A stretch of DNA of 64,000 nt. It comes from Sphingomonadaceae bacterium OTU29LAMAA1 (GTDB lineage: Bacteria > Pseudomonadota > Alphaproteobacteria > Sphingomonadales > Sphingomonadaceae). Location: positions 1,654,001 to 1,718,000 of the forward strand of contig CP099617.1 in assembly GCA_024072375.1 (NCBI GenBank), written 5' to 3'. The number at the start of each line of letters is the position of its first letter. The stretch's first letter is position 1. This document shows positions 8,529 through 19,000 of the stretch, piece by piece. Below the pieces are notes generated by a model. That model had not been told where the DNA came from. It saw nothing but the letters and a program-made list of their open reading frames with translations, and did no database searches. The position numbers and the translations under genes are program-made.

Positions 8529-9935
8529 ATGCGTGCCATCCTCGCCACCGTCTCCGCACTGGCCACAGCACTGGCCCTCGCCGCCTGCGCGACCGGCCCA
8601 GACTATGTCGCCCCGCAGACGCCCGCCGCCGCGGCGGGGCCGTTCCTGTCGACCAGCACCGCGATCGACCCGACCGCCCCTGCCAGCGACCGCTGGTGGC
8701 AACTCTACGACGATCCCGTCCTCGACGGCCTCGTCACCGACGCGCTCACCGCGAACACCGACCTGCGCGTTGCCGCCGCCCGCCTCGCCCGTGCCCGCGC
8801 GTCGCTGCGCGAGGTTCGGGGCGACCGCCAGCCGCAGGGCAATGTCAGCGCCAGCGGCAATTACGGCCGCGTGTCCGAAATCCAGACGATCCCCGGCGTC
8901 GATCGAGAGGGCTGGCGCGTCGATGGCGGCCTCAACGTCTCCTACGAAGTCGACCTGTTCGGCCGCATCAGCCGCAACGTCGAGGCGGCGCGGGGCGACG
9001 TTGGCGCGGCGCAGGCGGACCTCGACGCGGTCCGCGTGTCGATCGCCGCCGAGACCGCCCGCGCCTATGCCGACGCCGCCTCCGCCGCCGAACGCATCGC
9101 CGTGGCGGAGCGGATCGTCGCGCTGATCGACCGCTCGCTCGGCGTCACCTCGAACCGGGCCAAGGTCGGCCTGACCACCGGCCTCGACACCGCGCGCATC
9201 GCCGCATTGCGCGATCAGCGCCTCGCCGACATCCCCGCGATCCGGGCGCAGCGTCAGGCGGCGCTGTTCCGGCTCGCGACGCTGACCGGACGTGCGCCCG
9301 CCGACCTGCCGCCGATCGCCGCCGCCCGCACGACGACGCTGCGCCTCGATCGCCCGATCCCCATCGGCGACGGAGCGCAGTTGCTCGCCCGCCGTCCGGA
9401 CGTGCGCGCCGCCGAACGCCGCCTCGCCGCCGCCACCGCGCGGATCGGCGTCGCCACCGCCGATCTATACCCGAAGATCAGCCTGGGCGGATCGATCGGC
9501 CAGACCAGCACCGGCCTCGGCGACCTGTTCGGCGGCGGCCCCCTGCGTTGGCTGCTCGGCCCGCTCATCAACTGGAACGTCAACCCGACGAAAGCCCGCG
9601 CGCGCATCGCCGGTGCGGAGGCCGATACGCAGGCGGCGCTCGCGACCTTCGACGGAACCGTGTTGCAGGCGCTCGAGGAGAGCGAAACCGCGCTGTCCAC
9701 CTATGCAAACGCGCTGCAACGCCGCACCGCGCTGCAATCGGCGCGCGATGCTGCCGCCGCCGCCGCACGCATCACCCGCGCCCAGCAACGCGAGGGCCAG
9801 ATCGACAGCCTCGTCGCGCTCGACGCCGAACGCACGCTCGCGGATACGGAGGCGACGCTCGCGCTCGCCGATGCACAGATCGCCACCGCGCAGGTGGACG
9901 TGTTCAGGGCGCTCGGCGGCGGCTGGGCCGCCTGA
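8529..9935 (+). CDS. RND efflux outer-membrane factor, NodT/OprM-type lipoprotein
   Basis: A 468-residue outer-membrane channel subunit. The N-terminal signal ends in a lipobox (ALAACATGPDY; lipidated Cys near residue 19), followed by the characteristic DRWWQLYDDPVLDGLVTDAL region and two long alpha-helical repeats rich in Ala/Arg; ARRPDVRAAERRLAAATARIGVATADLYP marks the start of the second half. It begins 12 bases after the pump stop behind AAGGAG, as expected for the last gene of a tripartite efflux operon. Its end lies three bases from the end of the convergent lactamase gene. Confidence 0.94.
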   Translation: MRAILATVSALATALALAACATGPDYVAPQTPAAAAGPFLSTSTAIDPTAPASDRWWQLYDDPVLDGLVTDALTANTDLRVAAARLARARASLREVRGDRQPQGNVSASGNYGRVSEIQTIPGVDREGWRVDGGLNVSYEVDLFGRISRNVEAARGDVGAAQADLDAVRVSIAAETARAYADAASAAERIAVAERIVALIDRSLGVTSNRAKVGLTTGLDTARIAALRDQRLADIPAIRAQRQAALFRLATLTGRAPADLPPIAAARTTTLRLDRPIPIGDGAQLLARRPDVRAAERRLAAATARIGVATADLYPKISLGGSIGQTSTGLGDLFGGGPLRWLLGPLINWNVNPTKARARIAGAEADTQAALATFDGTVLQALEESETALSTYANALQRRTALQSARDAAAAAARITRAQQREGQIDSLVALDAERTLADTEATLALADAQIATAQVDVFRALGGGWAA

Positions 9936-9938
9936 GTG

Positions 9939-10805
9939 CTACCGGCTCCGCTCCTCGCGCAGTCGCATCGCCAGCGCCTGCCCGGAAGCGGCGGCATAGG
10001 CCTGGCACGCGCCGGCCTCCGTCCGGAACCGGTCCGTGCGTCCGCCCTGATCCGCATGCGCGGTGATCAGGATATCGCACGGGATACGGCGCATCCGGGC
10101 GTGGCTGCGGGCGAACGCCGCGACGATCGGCCGGCCAGCCGCCACGGTGTAGCGATATCCGTCCGCCGACACGGGGTTGAGGCTGGAGGCGAAGACGATC
10201 GCGCGGCACTGCGCGCGGGCGCACGAACGCCAGCTCCAGCTCATGCTGCCCATCGTATGGCCCGGTGTCGCCTCCGCGCGGATCGCCACGCTGCCCAGGC
10301 GCAGCACCTCGCCGTCGCGCATCACCTTTACCGTGCCGACCGCGGGAAAGCGGCTGTCGTATCCCCGCTGCGGGTCATCCGCCGCAAGCCTCCCCGAGCG
10401 CAACCCCTCGGCCCCGCGCACGCTGGCGACCACCGTCGCACCCGTATCGCGAGCCAGTGCTGCAATCCCCCCGGCGTGGTCGAAATGTGGCTCGGTGCTC
10501 AGAATGTAGCGGATGTCGCGCGGTCGAAAGCCCAGTTTCGCGACATTGGCGAGGATCGCGGGCGCGGCCTGCGGCAACGCCCCGTCGATCAGGATCAGGC
10601 CTTTACCGGTGTCGATCAGCGCCACGTTCAATCCGCCGAACCCGACCAGATAACTATTGCCGAAAACCCGTACCGGCGGCCGGGGCGCGAGCCATTCCGC
10701 GGTATGATCGCCGACGATCGGCCGGGTCAGCGGATCGGCCCGACGTTGTGCGTCGGCCGATCCCATCGGCGTCATGGCAAGAAGTACGGCTATGGCGGCG
10801 CGCAT
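9939..10805 (-). CDS. Subclass B3-like metallo-beta-lactamase, glutamate-116 variant
   Basis: A 288-residue exported protein: signal peptide through about residue 19, then a metallo-hydrolase fold. The metal-binding motif reads STEPHFDHAGG (residues 103-113). In B3 enzymes the motif is H116-x-H118-x-D120-H121; here the first ligand is Glu105 while His107, Asp109 and His110 are kept. The remaining ligands fit too: His183 in TPGHTMGSMSW and His250 in ILITAHADQGG. B3 enzymes with Glu at 116 (the B3-E type) have been described from Sphingobium, so this is likely a natural sphingomonad variant. It probably hydrolyses beta-lactams in the periplasm, with unknown efficiency. Quorum-lactone or other ester hydrolysis is an alternative. 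Confidence 0.85.
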   Translation of the reverse strand: MRAAIAVLLAMTPMGSADAQRRADPLTRPIVGDHTAEWLAPRPPVRVFGNSYLVGFGGLNVALIDTGKGLILIDGALPQAAPAILANVAKLGFRPRDIRYILSTEPHFDHAGGIAALARDTGATVVASVRGAEGLRSGRLAADDPQRGYDSRFPAVGTVKVMRDGEVLRLGSVAIRAEATPGHTMGSMSWSWRSCARAQCRAIVFASSLNPVSADGYRYTVAAGRPIVAAFARSHARMRRIPCDILITAHADQGGRTDRFRTEAGACQAYAAASGQALAMRLREERSR

Positions 10806-10891
10806 GGATCATCCCGTCGATCGGTGGAGCGCACCTTGAACCATGCGCAGCGCCGATACGCCAGTGCCGGGGTTCCAGCCTCGATCGCCGG

Positions 10892-11308
10892 CTACCCGCG
10901 CGTCGCTCCGGGCTGAAACGACTTCGGCGTGGCCGGCGCCTCTCCATCCTCGCCGCGGTGATCGAACAGGTGCGCCAGCATCGCCGCCATCGCGGTCTGG
11001 CCCGCTTCGGTCAAACCGACGTGGACGCGGCGGTGATCGGCGGGATCGGCCTGCCGTTCGATCAGGCCCGCGTGTTGCAGCCGGTCGATCCGCCGCATCG
11101 CGCTCGCCGGACTTTCGCCCGACAGCAGGATCAGGTCCTTCACGCACAATCGCTCGGCGGTGCATCTGGCGATGAACAGGTCGATCATCATGTCCCACGC
11201 CGGATCGACCAGCAGGTCGCGCGGCAGAAAGGCACTCATCGTCGCGCGCAATTGCCGCGCCTGACGGGCGCAGGCGAGCAGCGCGGGGGAATGCGCGATA
11301 TCGGTCAT
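10892..11308 (-). CDS. MarR family transcriptional regulator
   Basis: A 138-residue winged-helix regulator. The DNA-binding part covers about residues 52-108: VKDLILLSGESPASAMRRID as the helix-turn-helix and ERQADPADHRRVHVGLTEAG as the wing with the Asp-Arg-Arg pattern typical of MarR. It is the last gene of the type I secretion operon; its ATG overlaps the adaptor stop by four bases. Translational coupling suggests it controls this operon or the neighbouring adhesin, perhaps in response to a small ligand (inference). The metallo-lactamase gene begins 86 bases downstream on the same strand. Confidence 0.85.
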   Translation of the reverse strand: MTDIAHSPALLACARQARQLRATMSAFLPRDLLVDPAWDMMIDLFIARCTAERLCVKDLILLSGESPASAMRRIDRLQHAGLIERQADPADHRRVHVGLTEAGQTAMAAMLAHLFDHRGEDGEAPATPKSFQPGATRG

Positions 11309-12492
11309 CGTTCGCGCAGGGCCTCCTTTGCCCGGTTGAGCGGCTTCAGCAGATATTGCAGCACGGTCTTGCTGCCGGTGTGGATGTCGACCGTCGCGAC
11401 CATGCCGGGCGTGATCGCGAACCGCTTTCCGGCCTTGTTGACCAGGCTGTCCGCCTTCGTCCGGACGAACACGCGATAGTACAACACGTCGGGTTTCACC
11501 TCGTCGCGGATCGTATCGGGCGAGATGCTGGCGACGGTGCCGTCGAGGCCGCCGTAGATTGAATAGTCGTAAGCGGTCACCTTGACGCTCGCCGACTGGC
11601 CCGGACGGATGAAGGCGATGTCGCGCGGCTGGATGCGCGCCTCGATCAGCAGGCGTTCGTCGAGCGGCACGATCTCCATCAGCTTGCCGTTGGGCGGCAC
11701 GACGCCGCCGATCGTCGACACCTCGATATTCTTGACGACACCGCGCACTGGCGAGCGCAGCGTGAGGCGCGACAGCGTGTCGGACCGGCCGCGGACGACG
11801 GGAGCGAGGCTGTCGACCTCTTCGGTGACCTTGGCGAGGTCCTGCCGCGCCTCGACCATATATTGCGAGCGGAGGTCCGCCTTCTTGAGTTCAAGATCGG
11901 CCCGCTGGCGTTGCAGGCGCAGCACCTCGACGCTGCTCGCCGCACCGACCGCGATCAGGCGCTGGCCGATCGTCACCTCTCGCCCGATCAGCGCAAGGCT
12001 CTGGTCGATCAGCCCGATCGAGGATTGCAGGCTGCTTCGACGCGCCGCGTAGAGGCGACTTTCCGCCGCTTTCAGATCGGGAAAGCGGTCGAGTTCGGCG
12101 GGAAAGGACAGCGGTGTGCCGTTCGCCTCCGCCCGCAGGCGCGCTGCACTGGCGAGGGCGGCGCGATATTTGGCGGCGCTTTCCTCAACCGTCGATCCCG
12201 CCTGCGTCGGGTCGAGCTGGGCGAGCAACTGTCCGGGCGTGACGATGTCGTCCTGCCGCACGGTCAATTTGGTGAGGATGCCGCCCTCCAGCGACTGGAT
12301 CACCTGCTCGCGGCTGGTCGGGACCACGCGCGCCTCTCCGGTCGCCACCTCGTCCAGGTCCGCGAACCAGGCCCACAGAAGCGCGGCGGCGAACAGCGCG
12401 GCCAGGATCCAGACCAACCGCGTCGCATGGACGAGGCGAGCCTCCCCCTCTCCGCCGAACAGATGGTCGTCGTCGATCGCGATGCCGGTCAT
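11305..12492 (-). CDS. Type I secretion periplasmic adaptor, HlyD/LapC-like
   Basis: A 395-residue membrane fusion protein. A single membrane segment (LVWILAALFAAALLWAWFAD, residues ~24-43) is followed by the HlyD signature EVATGEARVVPTSREQVIQS and LEGGILTKLTVRQDDIV, a long coiled-coil hairpin (~residues 95-235) and a C-terminal beta domain with VKVTAYDYSIYGGLDGTVAS. I start at ATG 12492 because it overlaps the ABC gene stop as ATGA and because upstream in-frame sequence is a shadow of that gene. It bridges the ABC exporter and the TolC-like channel for export of the BapA-like protein encoded at 16046-25528. Confidence 0.92.
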   Translation of the reverse strand: MTGIAIDDDHLFGGEGEARLVHATRLVWILAALFAAALLWAWFADLDEVATGEARVVPTSREQVIQSLEGGILTKLTVRQDDIVTPGQLLAQLDPTQAGSTVEESAAKYRAALASAARLRAEANGTPLSFPAELDRFPDLKAAESRLYAARRSSLQSSIGLIDQSLALIGREVTIGQRLIAVGAASSVEVLRLQRQRADLELKKADLRSQYMVEARQDLAKVTEEVDSLAPVVRGRSDTLSRLTLRSPVRGVVKNIEVSTIGGVVPPNGKLMEIVPLDERLLIEARIQPRDIAFIRPGQSASVKVTAYDYSIYGGLDGTVASISPDTIRDEVKPDVLYYRVFVRTKADSLVNKAGKRFAITPGMVATVDIHTGSKTVLQYLLKPLNRAKEALRER

Positions 12493-14627
12493 GCCGCCGC
12501 ACTCCGCGTGCCGCGCATTTGCGCGAGGATCTGATCCTTGGGTCCGTCGAGGACGACGCCGCCGTTGTCGATGACGATGATGCGATCGACGATCTCCAGC
12601 ATCCGCATGCGGTGGGTGGCGACCACCAGCGTTCGCGTCCGGCTCCATCCGCCAAGCTGTTGAATGAAGTGACGTTCGGCCCCCTCGTCCATCGCCGCGG
12701 TCGGTTCGTCGAGCAGCGCGACCGTCGGCTGGCGGAGCAGCAGACGCGCGAGCAGCAGCGTCTGGATCTGTCCGCCCGACAGGCCGATGCCGCCCTCCTG
12801 CACGATATGACCGAGCCCCTCGCGCAGGCGGCGGACCATCGTATCGGCGCCGACCATTGCCAGCACCCGTCCGATCTCCGCGTCCGACGCGGCAGGCGCG
12901 CCCAGCGTCAGGTTCTCACGCAGCGTGCCGTGGAACAGGCGGCTGTTCTGGGTAAGCAGGCCGATGTCGCGGCGAACGTCGGCGGGATCGACCTGATGCA
13001 GCGCCAGACCATCGACCAACACCTCGCCCGCGACCGGCTGGAGCATGCCGGACAGCCCCTGCAGCAGCGTCGATTTGCCCGCGCCGTTCCGCCCCAGCAG
13101 CGCGATCCGCTCGCCCGCCCCGATATCGAGGCTGGCGACCGTGAGCGCGGGCGGGGCGTTGGGATCGCCATAGGTGAAGACCGCCGATCGCAGCGCGAAG
13201 TCGCCTGCTACCGCAGGCAGCGGGATACGGTGATCGGCATCCGCGCTGTCGACCGGCAACGCCATGATCTGGTTGAGGCTGCCCATCGCCACCTTGGCAT
13301 GCTGCAACCGGCCGAGCAGCTGCGTCACCTGCGCCATCGGCGCCATCATCCGCGACCCCAGGATCGACGTGGCGACGAGGACGCCGGTGGTGATGGTCCC
13401 GGCGATGACCATCGGTGCGCCGACGAAGATGATCGCGGCATAGACACCGTTCTGCACGCTCTGCGTCCACACGGACAGGCCGTTGGTGAGGCCGCGCAGG
13501 CGCAGCTGTGCCTCGCCGGCGACGGCATTGTAGTGGTTCCACTGGTGGTGGAAGCGCTCCTCCGCCTGCAACGCCTTGATGTCCTCGATCCCCTGCACCG
13601 CCTCGACCAGCATCGCGTTGCGCAGCGAGGATTCGCGCATCGATTCGGTCGCGAGGATGCGCAACCGGCGCTGGGCAAGAAGGCCCGGTAACAATAGCAG
13701 GACAAGCGCCCCGACCGGCACCAGCGCCAGCCCGCCACCGATGTACCAGAGCAACCCCAGGAACATCAGGAAGAACGGCATGTCCGCGACCGTCGCGACA
13801 GTGGTCGAGGTGAGCATGTCGCGGACCTGATCTAGGTCGCGGAGCTGCGCGATGAAGGTGCCCGTTGACGCTGGCCGTGCCCGGTTACGCACACGCAGCG
13901 CGTGGCCGAAGACCCTGTCGGATATGCGCAGGTCCGCGCGCTTGCCCAGCACGTCCACGATATTCGTCCGCAACCGGCGCAGCAGGAAGTCGAATCCGAT
14001 CGCGATCAGCACGCCGACGAACAGGATGGTCAGCGTCGGGATCGACCCGGCCGGTACGACCCGGTCGTACACCTGCATCGAGAAGAGCACGCCGGCGAGC
14101 CCCAGCACGTTGGTGACGACCGATGCCACCATGACGTGGCCGTAGGATCGCGCGTCCGCCATCAGGATGTCGCGCAGCCAATGGTCCTGAAACGGACGGA
14201 TATAGGTGTCGATGCGCGCATCGGGCGTCGAACGCGAGGGACGTGGAATGACGAACCCCGTCGCGGCGTCGGTCAATTGCGTCAGCGGCAGACGGGTCTG
14301 GCCACCGCGATCGCCGGGCAGGATCATACGGGCATGGCCGTCGGCGTCGATACCCTCGATCAGTGCGATCTCGCCATCCGCCAGCCGGGCAATCACCGGC
14401 AGTCTCCAGCTGGTCACGCGCATGCCGTCCGCGGGCGCGAACTGCACGCTCAGCCCGGTGGCCCTCGCGAGCGTACGGATACGTGCCTCGTCGTCGCTGC
14501 CAAGGTCCCATTGCGCCGCCAAGCGCGCGCGCTGTTGCGATACCGGCAGCCGGTAATGCCCTGCAACGCGGCCGAACAGGTCGAGCCAGCCGTCGATCGA
14601 CGGCACCGCAGTCAGATGCGCGGTCAC
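12489..14627 (-). CDS. Type I secretion ABC exporter with degenerate C39 peptidase-like domain (LapB-like)
   Basis: A 712-residue exporter starting at GTG 14627, overlapping the TolC gene stop as GTGA. Residues 1-130 resemble a C39 peptidase domain but show no catalytic Cys in the expected place (HYRLPVSQQRARL), so it should bind rather than cut its substrate, as in RTX and LapA exporters. A six-helix membrane domain spans about 165-440. The ATPase domain has Walker A LLGRNGAGKSTLLQ, signature LSGGQ and Walker B VALLDEPTAAMD. The operon partners are the TolC-like channel and HlyD-like adaptor; the giant adhesin gene on the same strand just upstream is the evident substrate (inference). Confidence 0.93.
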   Translation of the reverse strand: MTAHLTAVPSIDGWLDLFGRVAGHYRLPVSQQRARLAAQWDLGSDDEARIRTLARATGLSVQFAPADGMRVTSWRLPVIARLADGEIALIEGIDADGHARMILPGDRGGQTRLPLTQLTDAATGFVIPRPSRSTPDARIDTYIRPFQDHWLRDILMADARSYGHVMVASVVTNVLGLAGVLFSMQVYDRVVPAGSIPTLTILFVGVLIAIGFDFLLRRLRTNIVDVLGKRADLRISDRVFGHALRVRNRARPASTGTFIAQLRDLDQVRDMLTSTTVATVADMPFFLMFLGLLWYIGGGLALVPVGALVLLLLPGLLAQRRLRILATESMRESSLRNAMLVEAVQGIEDIKALQAEERFHHQWNHYNAVAGEAQLRLRGLTNGLSVWTQSVQNGVYAAIIFVGAPMVIAGTITTGVLVATSILGSRMMAPMAQVTQLLGRLQHAKVAMGSLNQIMALPVDSADADHRIPLPAVAGDFALRSAVFTYGDPNAPPALTVASLDIGAGERIALLGRNGAGKSTLLQGLSGMLQPVAGEVLVDGLALHQVDPADVRRDIGLLTQNSRLFHGTLRENLTLGAPAASDAEIGRVLAMVGADTMVRRLREGLGHIVQEGGIGLSGGQIQTLLLARLLLRQPTVALLDEPTAAMDEGAERHFIQQLGGWSRTRTLVVATHRMRMLEIVDRIIVIDNGGVVLDGPKDQILAQMRGTRSAAA

Positions 14628-15931
14628 AACGTCACCCCACGCACCGACGTGCCGGACAGGTGGAAGGCATCGCGCATCCGCCCCGACAGGAACAGGCAGT
14701 CGACCTGCAACCGACGCAAATTCTGCGTGATGTCGACCGCCTGAAAACGGACCTGCTGCAATTCCTGTTCGGCGTTGAGCAAATCGACCAGCGTCCGCGT
14801 ACCCATCTCCAGATACTGGATGCGATACAGGCGCCCGGTCTCGCGCATGTTGCCCTCGCGCGACGCCAGCGTGGCGACGAGTTGCGACAGGCTGTCGATC
14901 TGCTGCTGCGCCTCAGCGAGGCGTTGGCTGGTCTCGTTGCGGACGCGCCGCTTCGCCGCTTCCGCCGCTTCCAGCTCGTAGGATGCGCTGCGCACCCTTG
15001 CTTTGGTGATGCCGCCACCGAAGATGTTGCCGCTGACGCGCAGCCCGAAATTGTAGATGCTTCGGTTGCCGAACGGCGACCCGATATCGGTGGACGCATC
15101 ACCACCCACCGACAGCGTCGGATAGCGGTCGGCGCGGTTGCGCCGCAACGCGGCGGCGGCACGTTCCGCCTGTGCGTCGGCGACCATGACGGCGGGTACC
15201 ATGTCCCACGTGGGCGCAGGTCCGGCGCAGCTGCGCATCAGCCAGTCCGGCACGTCCGCCGACACCGTCGCCGGCGGCGCGTCGCGGCCGAGCAGATAGG
15301 CAAGATTGCTCGCCCAGCGCCGCTCCTCCGCCTCCACCGATGCGAGATTGGCGATGGCGGCCTCGACCCGCGCCTGCGCCTGAAGCGCGTCCGAACGGGT
15401 CGCCGCGCCCAGCGCCGACCGTTTGCCGACCAGATCGCTGATCTCGCGGATACGGTTGGCCTGTTCGCGGGCGATCACATGCTGCGCCGATGCGCGCTGA
15501 TATTCGACGACGGCATAGGCGGTGTCGCGGATCAGCCCATCGATCGCGAGCAGCATCTCGGCACGCCCGATACGGGTGCCGGCGCGCGCGCCCGCGACCT
15601 CGCTCGACACCTTGCCGAAGTCGTAGAGCATCTGCGACGCGCCGACCTGCGGCCGTGGTCGCCACGTCCCTGACACGCGGCTGTCATAGCCGCTGCCGAC
15701 GCCCGCGCTGACCGTCGGCAGATAGCCGGCACGCGCCGCCTTCACGTCTTCCGCCCGTGCGGCCAGCGCACCGGCCGCCTCGATCACCGACGGATGCCAT
15801 GCCACCGCTTCCCGGGCGGCGGCTTCCAGCGTGATCGCGGCAGTCGGACCCGCGGCGGCGCCACTGGTTCCGATGGTCAGCAGGATGCCCGCACCAAGCA
15901 GCCTGATACGGTCAGATATTGGATAGATCAT
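14624..15931 (-). CDS. TolC family outer-membrane channel of type I secretion system (LapE-like)
   Basis: A 435-residue outer-membrane protein with signal peptide (residues 1-27, cleavage near SGAAAGP) and the duplicated alpha-helical TolC architecture: AREAVAWHPSVIEAAGALAA near the start, GVGSGYDSRVSGTWRPRPQV, then DAQAERAAAALRRNRADRYP in the second half. It is the first gene of the four-gene secretion operon, all joined by four-base overlaps. It begins about 115 bases after the end of the adhesin gene on the same strand, so it may have its own promoter or be read through from that gene. Confidence 0.92.
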   Translation of the reverse strand: MIYPISDRIRLLGAGILLTIGTSGAAAGPTAAITLEAAAREAVAWHPSVIEAAGALAARAEDVKAARAGYLPTVSAGVGSGYDSRVSGTWRPRPQVGASQMLYDFGKVSSEVAGARAGTRIGRAEMLLAIDGLIRDTAYAVVEYQRASAQHVIAREQANRIREISDLVGKRSALGAATRSDALQAQARVEAAIANLASVEAEERRWASNLAYLLGRDAPPATVSADVPDWLMRSCAGPAPTWDMVPAVMVADAQAERAAAALRRNRADRYPTLSVGGDASTDIGSPFGNRSIYNFGLRVSGNIFGGGITKARVRSASYELEAAEAAKRRVRNETSQRLAEAQQQIDSLSQLVATLASREGNMRETGRLYRIQYLEMGTRTLVDLLNAEQELQQVRFQAVDITQNLRRLQVDCLFLSGRMRDAFHLSGTSVRGVTL

Positions 15932-16045
15932 GGTATCCCGGTCCTCTCCCGCGATCAGGAAAGGCCCGGGGGATTTAACAAACAGTGTAGAAGAACTGAC
16001 CTTTATCCACTTGAAATCATTCGTAATAACACCCGGAATGAGCCC
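15932..16045 (-). other. Gap between adhesin gene end and secretion operon
   Basis: This 114-base AT-richer stretch separates two genes on the same strand. It contains no ORF or clear intrinsic terminator. Its lower GC compared with its surroundings and its position upstream of the TolC-like gene make it the likely promoter region of the secretion operon, but I could not assign convincing -35/-10 boxes. Confidence 0.3.
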
Positions 16046-19000
16046 TTATACAACATGATTGGAGGCAGTTTCGTCGCGGTACTGTTCCGGTGTCGTAACC
16101 AGGTAGTCGAGCGGGTCGGCAACGGCAGGCATCGGCGCATCGAACGCCATCACTGGTCGCACCGTTTCGGCTGGATCGGTGGTTTCGACGCGGCCTTGGG
16201 TACCGAGATAATGCGACAGGACATCCTCGACCTCACCCCTGCCTTCGAACAGATCGTAGGTGGCGGCGACCGTCGCTCCCGCATCCGGCGTGCCGGGATG
16301 AGCCTCGACCGCAACGGGCGTCAACGCGTCCAGCGGGATCACGTCCGCCTCCACCGCCAGCGCATCGGCGGGGATGGTCGATGACGATGCCGACGATACG
16401 ATAGCGGCACCATCCGCCGGCACGTCGATCGTCACGCTCAGCGTCGCCGTGGCGAGTACCCCGTTCGGCTGCACCAGCTGATAGGTGAACGTGTCGAGGA
16501 AGTCGGTCGCCGAATAGCCCAGCGTCGCGCTCGGCTGATAGACGTACCCGCCGGTCTCGTCGACGGTCAGCGTGCCATGCTGCCCGACCAGCGCGACGGG
16601 CGTATCGCCGACTTCGGTGAAGCCACCGCCGGCGTTAACGCGAATGGCGGCGAACGGCGTGTTGGCGACATCGTTGTCGAACAGATTGCCCGTCGCCGTC
16701 TCCCGCGTGGCGAGGGTGTAATCGTCGAGGAACGTGGTGGTCGATCCCAGCGACACGGCCGTCGTGAAGGTGCCGAGCGCCGCGCTGCTGCCGACCGTAT
16801 AGGTGTAGCTGCCGCTCGGCAGATCGTCGATCGTGAAGGTTGCCCCGGTGCCGATCGGCAATCCCGCCAGCGACGGTATCGTCTGCCGCAGGACCAGTCC
16901 GCCCGCGCCGTCGAACACGCTCAGCGTATAGCTTGGCAACAGCGAGATCGACAGATTGGGCTGCCGCACGGCGGTGATCGTGATGTCCGCCAAGGCATCG
17001 GGCGCGACGACGAAACTCCCCGTACCAAGCCCCGTCGACGGTTGCAGCAGGCCGCCCGGCTGCGAGGTGAACGTGAACGCCTGCGTTACCGGAGCGGTCG
17101 TCACGACGTTGGCGAAGGTCACGTCGACCGCGGCGACATCGGCATTGGCGACCGGCGACCCCGTCACATCGGGGCTACCGATGGTGATCGACAGGTTCGC
17201 GCTCTCCACCTCCCCGTCGCTGGGATCCAGCAAGGTATAGGTGAACACGTCGGTCTGGCCGATCGCGGCCGCGCTCGCATCCGGCGTGTAGCTGTAGCTG
17301 CCGTCCGGATTGATCGTCAGCGTGCCCCACGCGCCATCGACCACGCTGCCGCCCGCCGAGACCGTGCTGGTCACGCCGTTGACCGTGACGCTGGTGACGC
17401 GCGTACCCGGCGACACCACGTCGACCTCGCCGTTCGGACCGGCATCGACGATGACGTTGCCGACTGTGGCGGCGGGCGTCGCACTGGCGATATCGGTGAA
17501 GTCGGAATCGACACCGGTCACGGTAAGATTGCCCAGCAACCCGATGCCGGCCGCGCCCTGGTAGGTCAGGAACGCGCGATATTGGCCCGGCCCCAGCGTC
17601 TCGGTCGCGCTGAGATTGCCGTTCAGCAGACCGATATCGAGCAGCGATGCGGGGCCGTTACCGCTGACCGCGACCCATTGCGTCCCTTCCAGCCGCTGGA
17701 CCACGACGGCGTAATTGCTGGCGACGCCGATGTCAGCCAGCGCGTCATAGGTGAATCTGGCGTCGAGGGTGTGCCCTTCGGCCACGCTGAAGCGGACGTT
17801 GTCGACGGCGAGCACCTGCGCCTGCAGGTTGACCAGCCCGAGCGAGACGAGCGCGACATAATCGGCCCTGCCCAGATTGACCGGTGTCGTGACCGGCACG
17901 AGGTCGATCAAGGCGGTGTCGGTATTGTCGAACGCCCGGATATCGAACGGGGCGGCAATGTTGGCCGGTCCCGAGACATTGCCCGCGCCATCCGCCTGCG
18001 TCACCGACAGCGTGCCGCCAGCAGCCTGCGCCGGCGCCAATGTGACCGTGAACCCGCCATCGGCAGTGACGGTGCCGCTGCCGAGCAGGACGCTGTTCGC
18101 GCCCCTGACCTCGACGCGCGCACCCGGTTCACCGGTGCCGGTCAGCGTCGTGCCGTCGCCGGTCACCGCCAGAGCGGTGGGTGGCGGTGGCGCGGTAAGA
18201 TCGGGCGCCACCGCGATCGTCCCGCCGGACGCATTGCCGGCGGGGTCCCGCTGCGTCGCGACGACGGATTCGCCGTTCCGCTGCAGGACATCCAGAACCA
18301 CCTGATAACCGCCGCCACTGGCGACCACGCCCGTGCCGAGGACGGCACCCGCCGCGGTGGTGATGGTGACGGTCGCGCCGGGTTCGCCGATGCCGGTCAC
18401 CACCCCGCCCGTCCCGTCGACCACCGCGGTCGGCGCCGCCGGGGCGGTCAGATCCGGTGCGATCGCCGGGATCGGGGGCGAGACGTTGCCCGCGGCATCC
18501 GACTGGACGACGGTCAGCACTTCGCCATTGCGCTGCGGGACGTCCAGCGTCGCGCTATACGTCCCGCCCGCACCGACGATGGCGGTGCCCAGCACGGTAC
18601 CACCGGTGCCGGTTACGGTGATCGTCGCCCCGGTTACGCCCGCGCCGACCACGGCGCCACCATCTGCGGTAACGGCCGCGGTAGGCGCGAGCGGCGCAGT
18701 CGTATCGGGAGCGACCGGATTGGCCGGGGGCGATACGTTGCCGGCGCGGTCAGCCTGCGTGACGGTCAACGTCTGGCCGTCGAGCTGCGCCTGCGACAAG
18801 GGCACCGCATAATTGCCCGACGCATCGACCACCGCGTTACCGAGCGACGCCCCGTTCCCGCCGCTGACCGTAACTGTCGCACCCGGTTCGCCCCGGCCCG
18901 TGACTAGCCCGCCATCGGCCGAGACGCTTGCGGTCGGCGCAAGCGGCGCGGTCGTATCGGGAGCGACCGGATTGGCCGGGGGCGAGACGTTGCCGGCACG

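Noticed and set aside
13902..14744. Plus-strand frame of 280 codons opposite the ABC exporter gene
   Set aside because: Antisense shadow of a gene with intact membrane and ATPase domains; no domain or ribosome-binding site.
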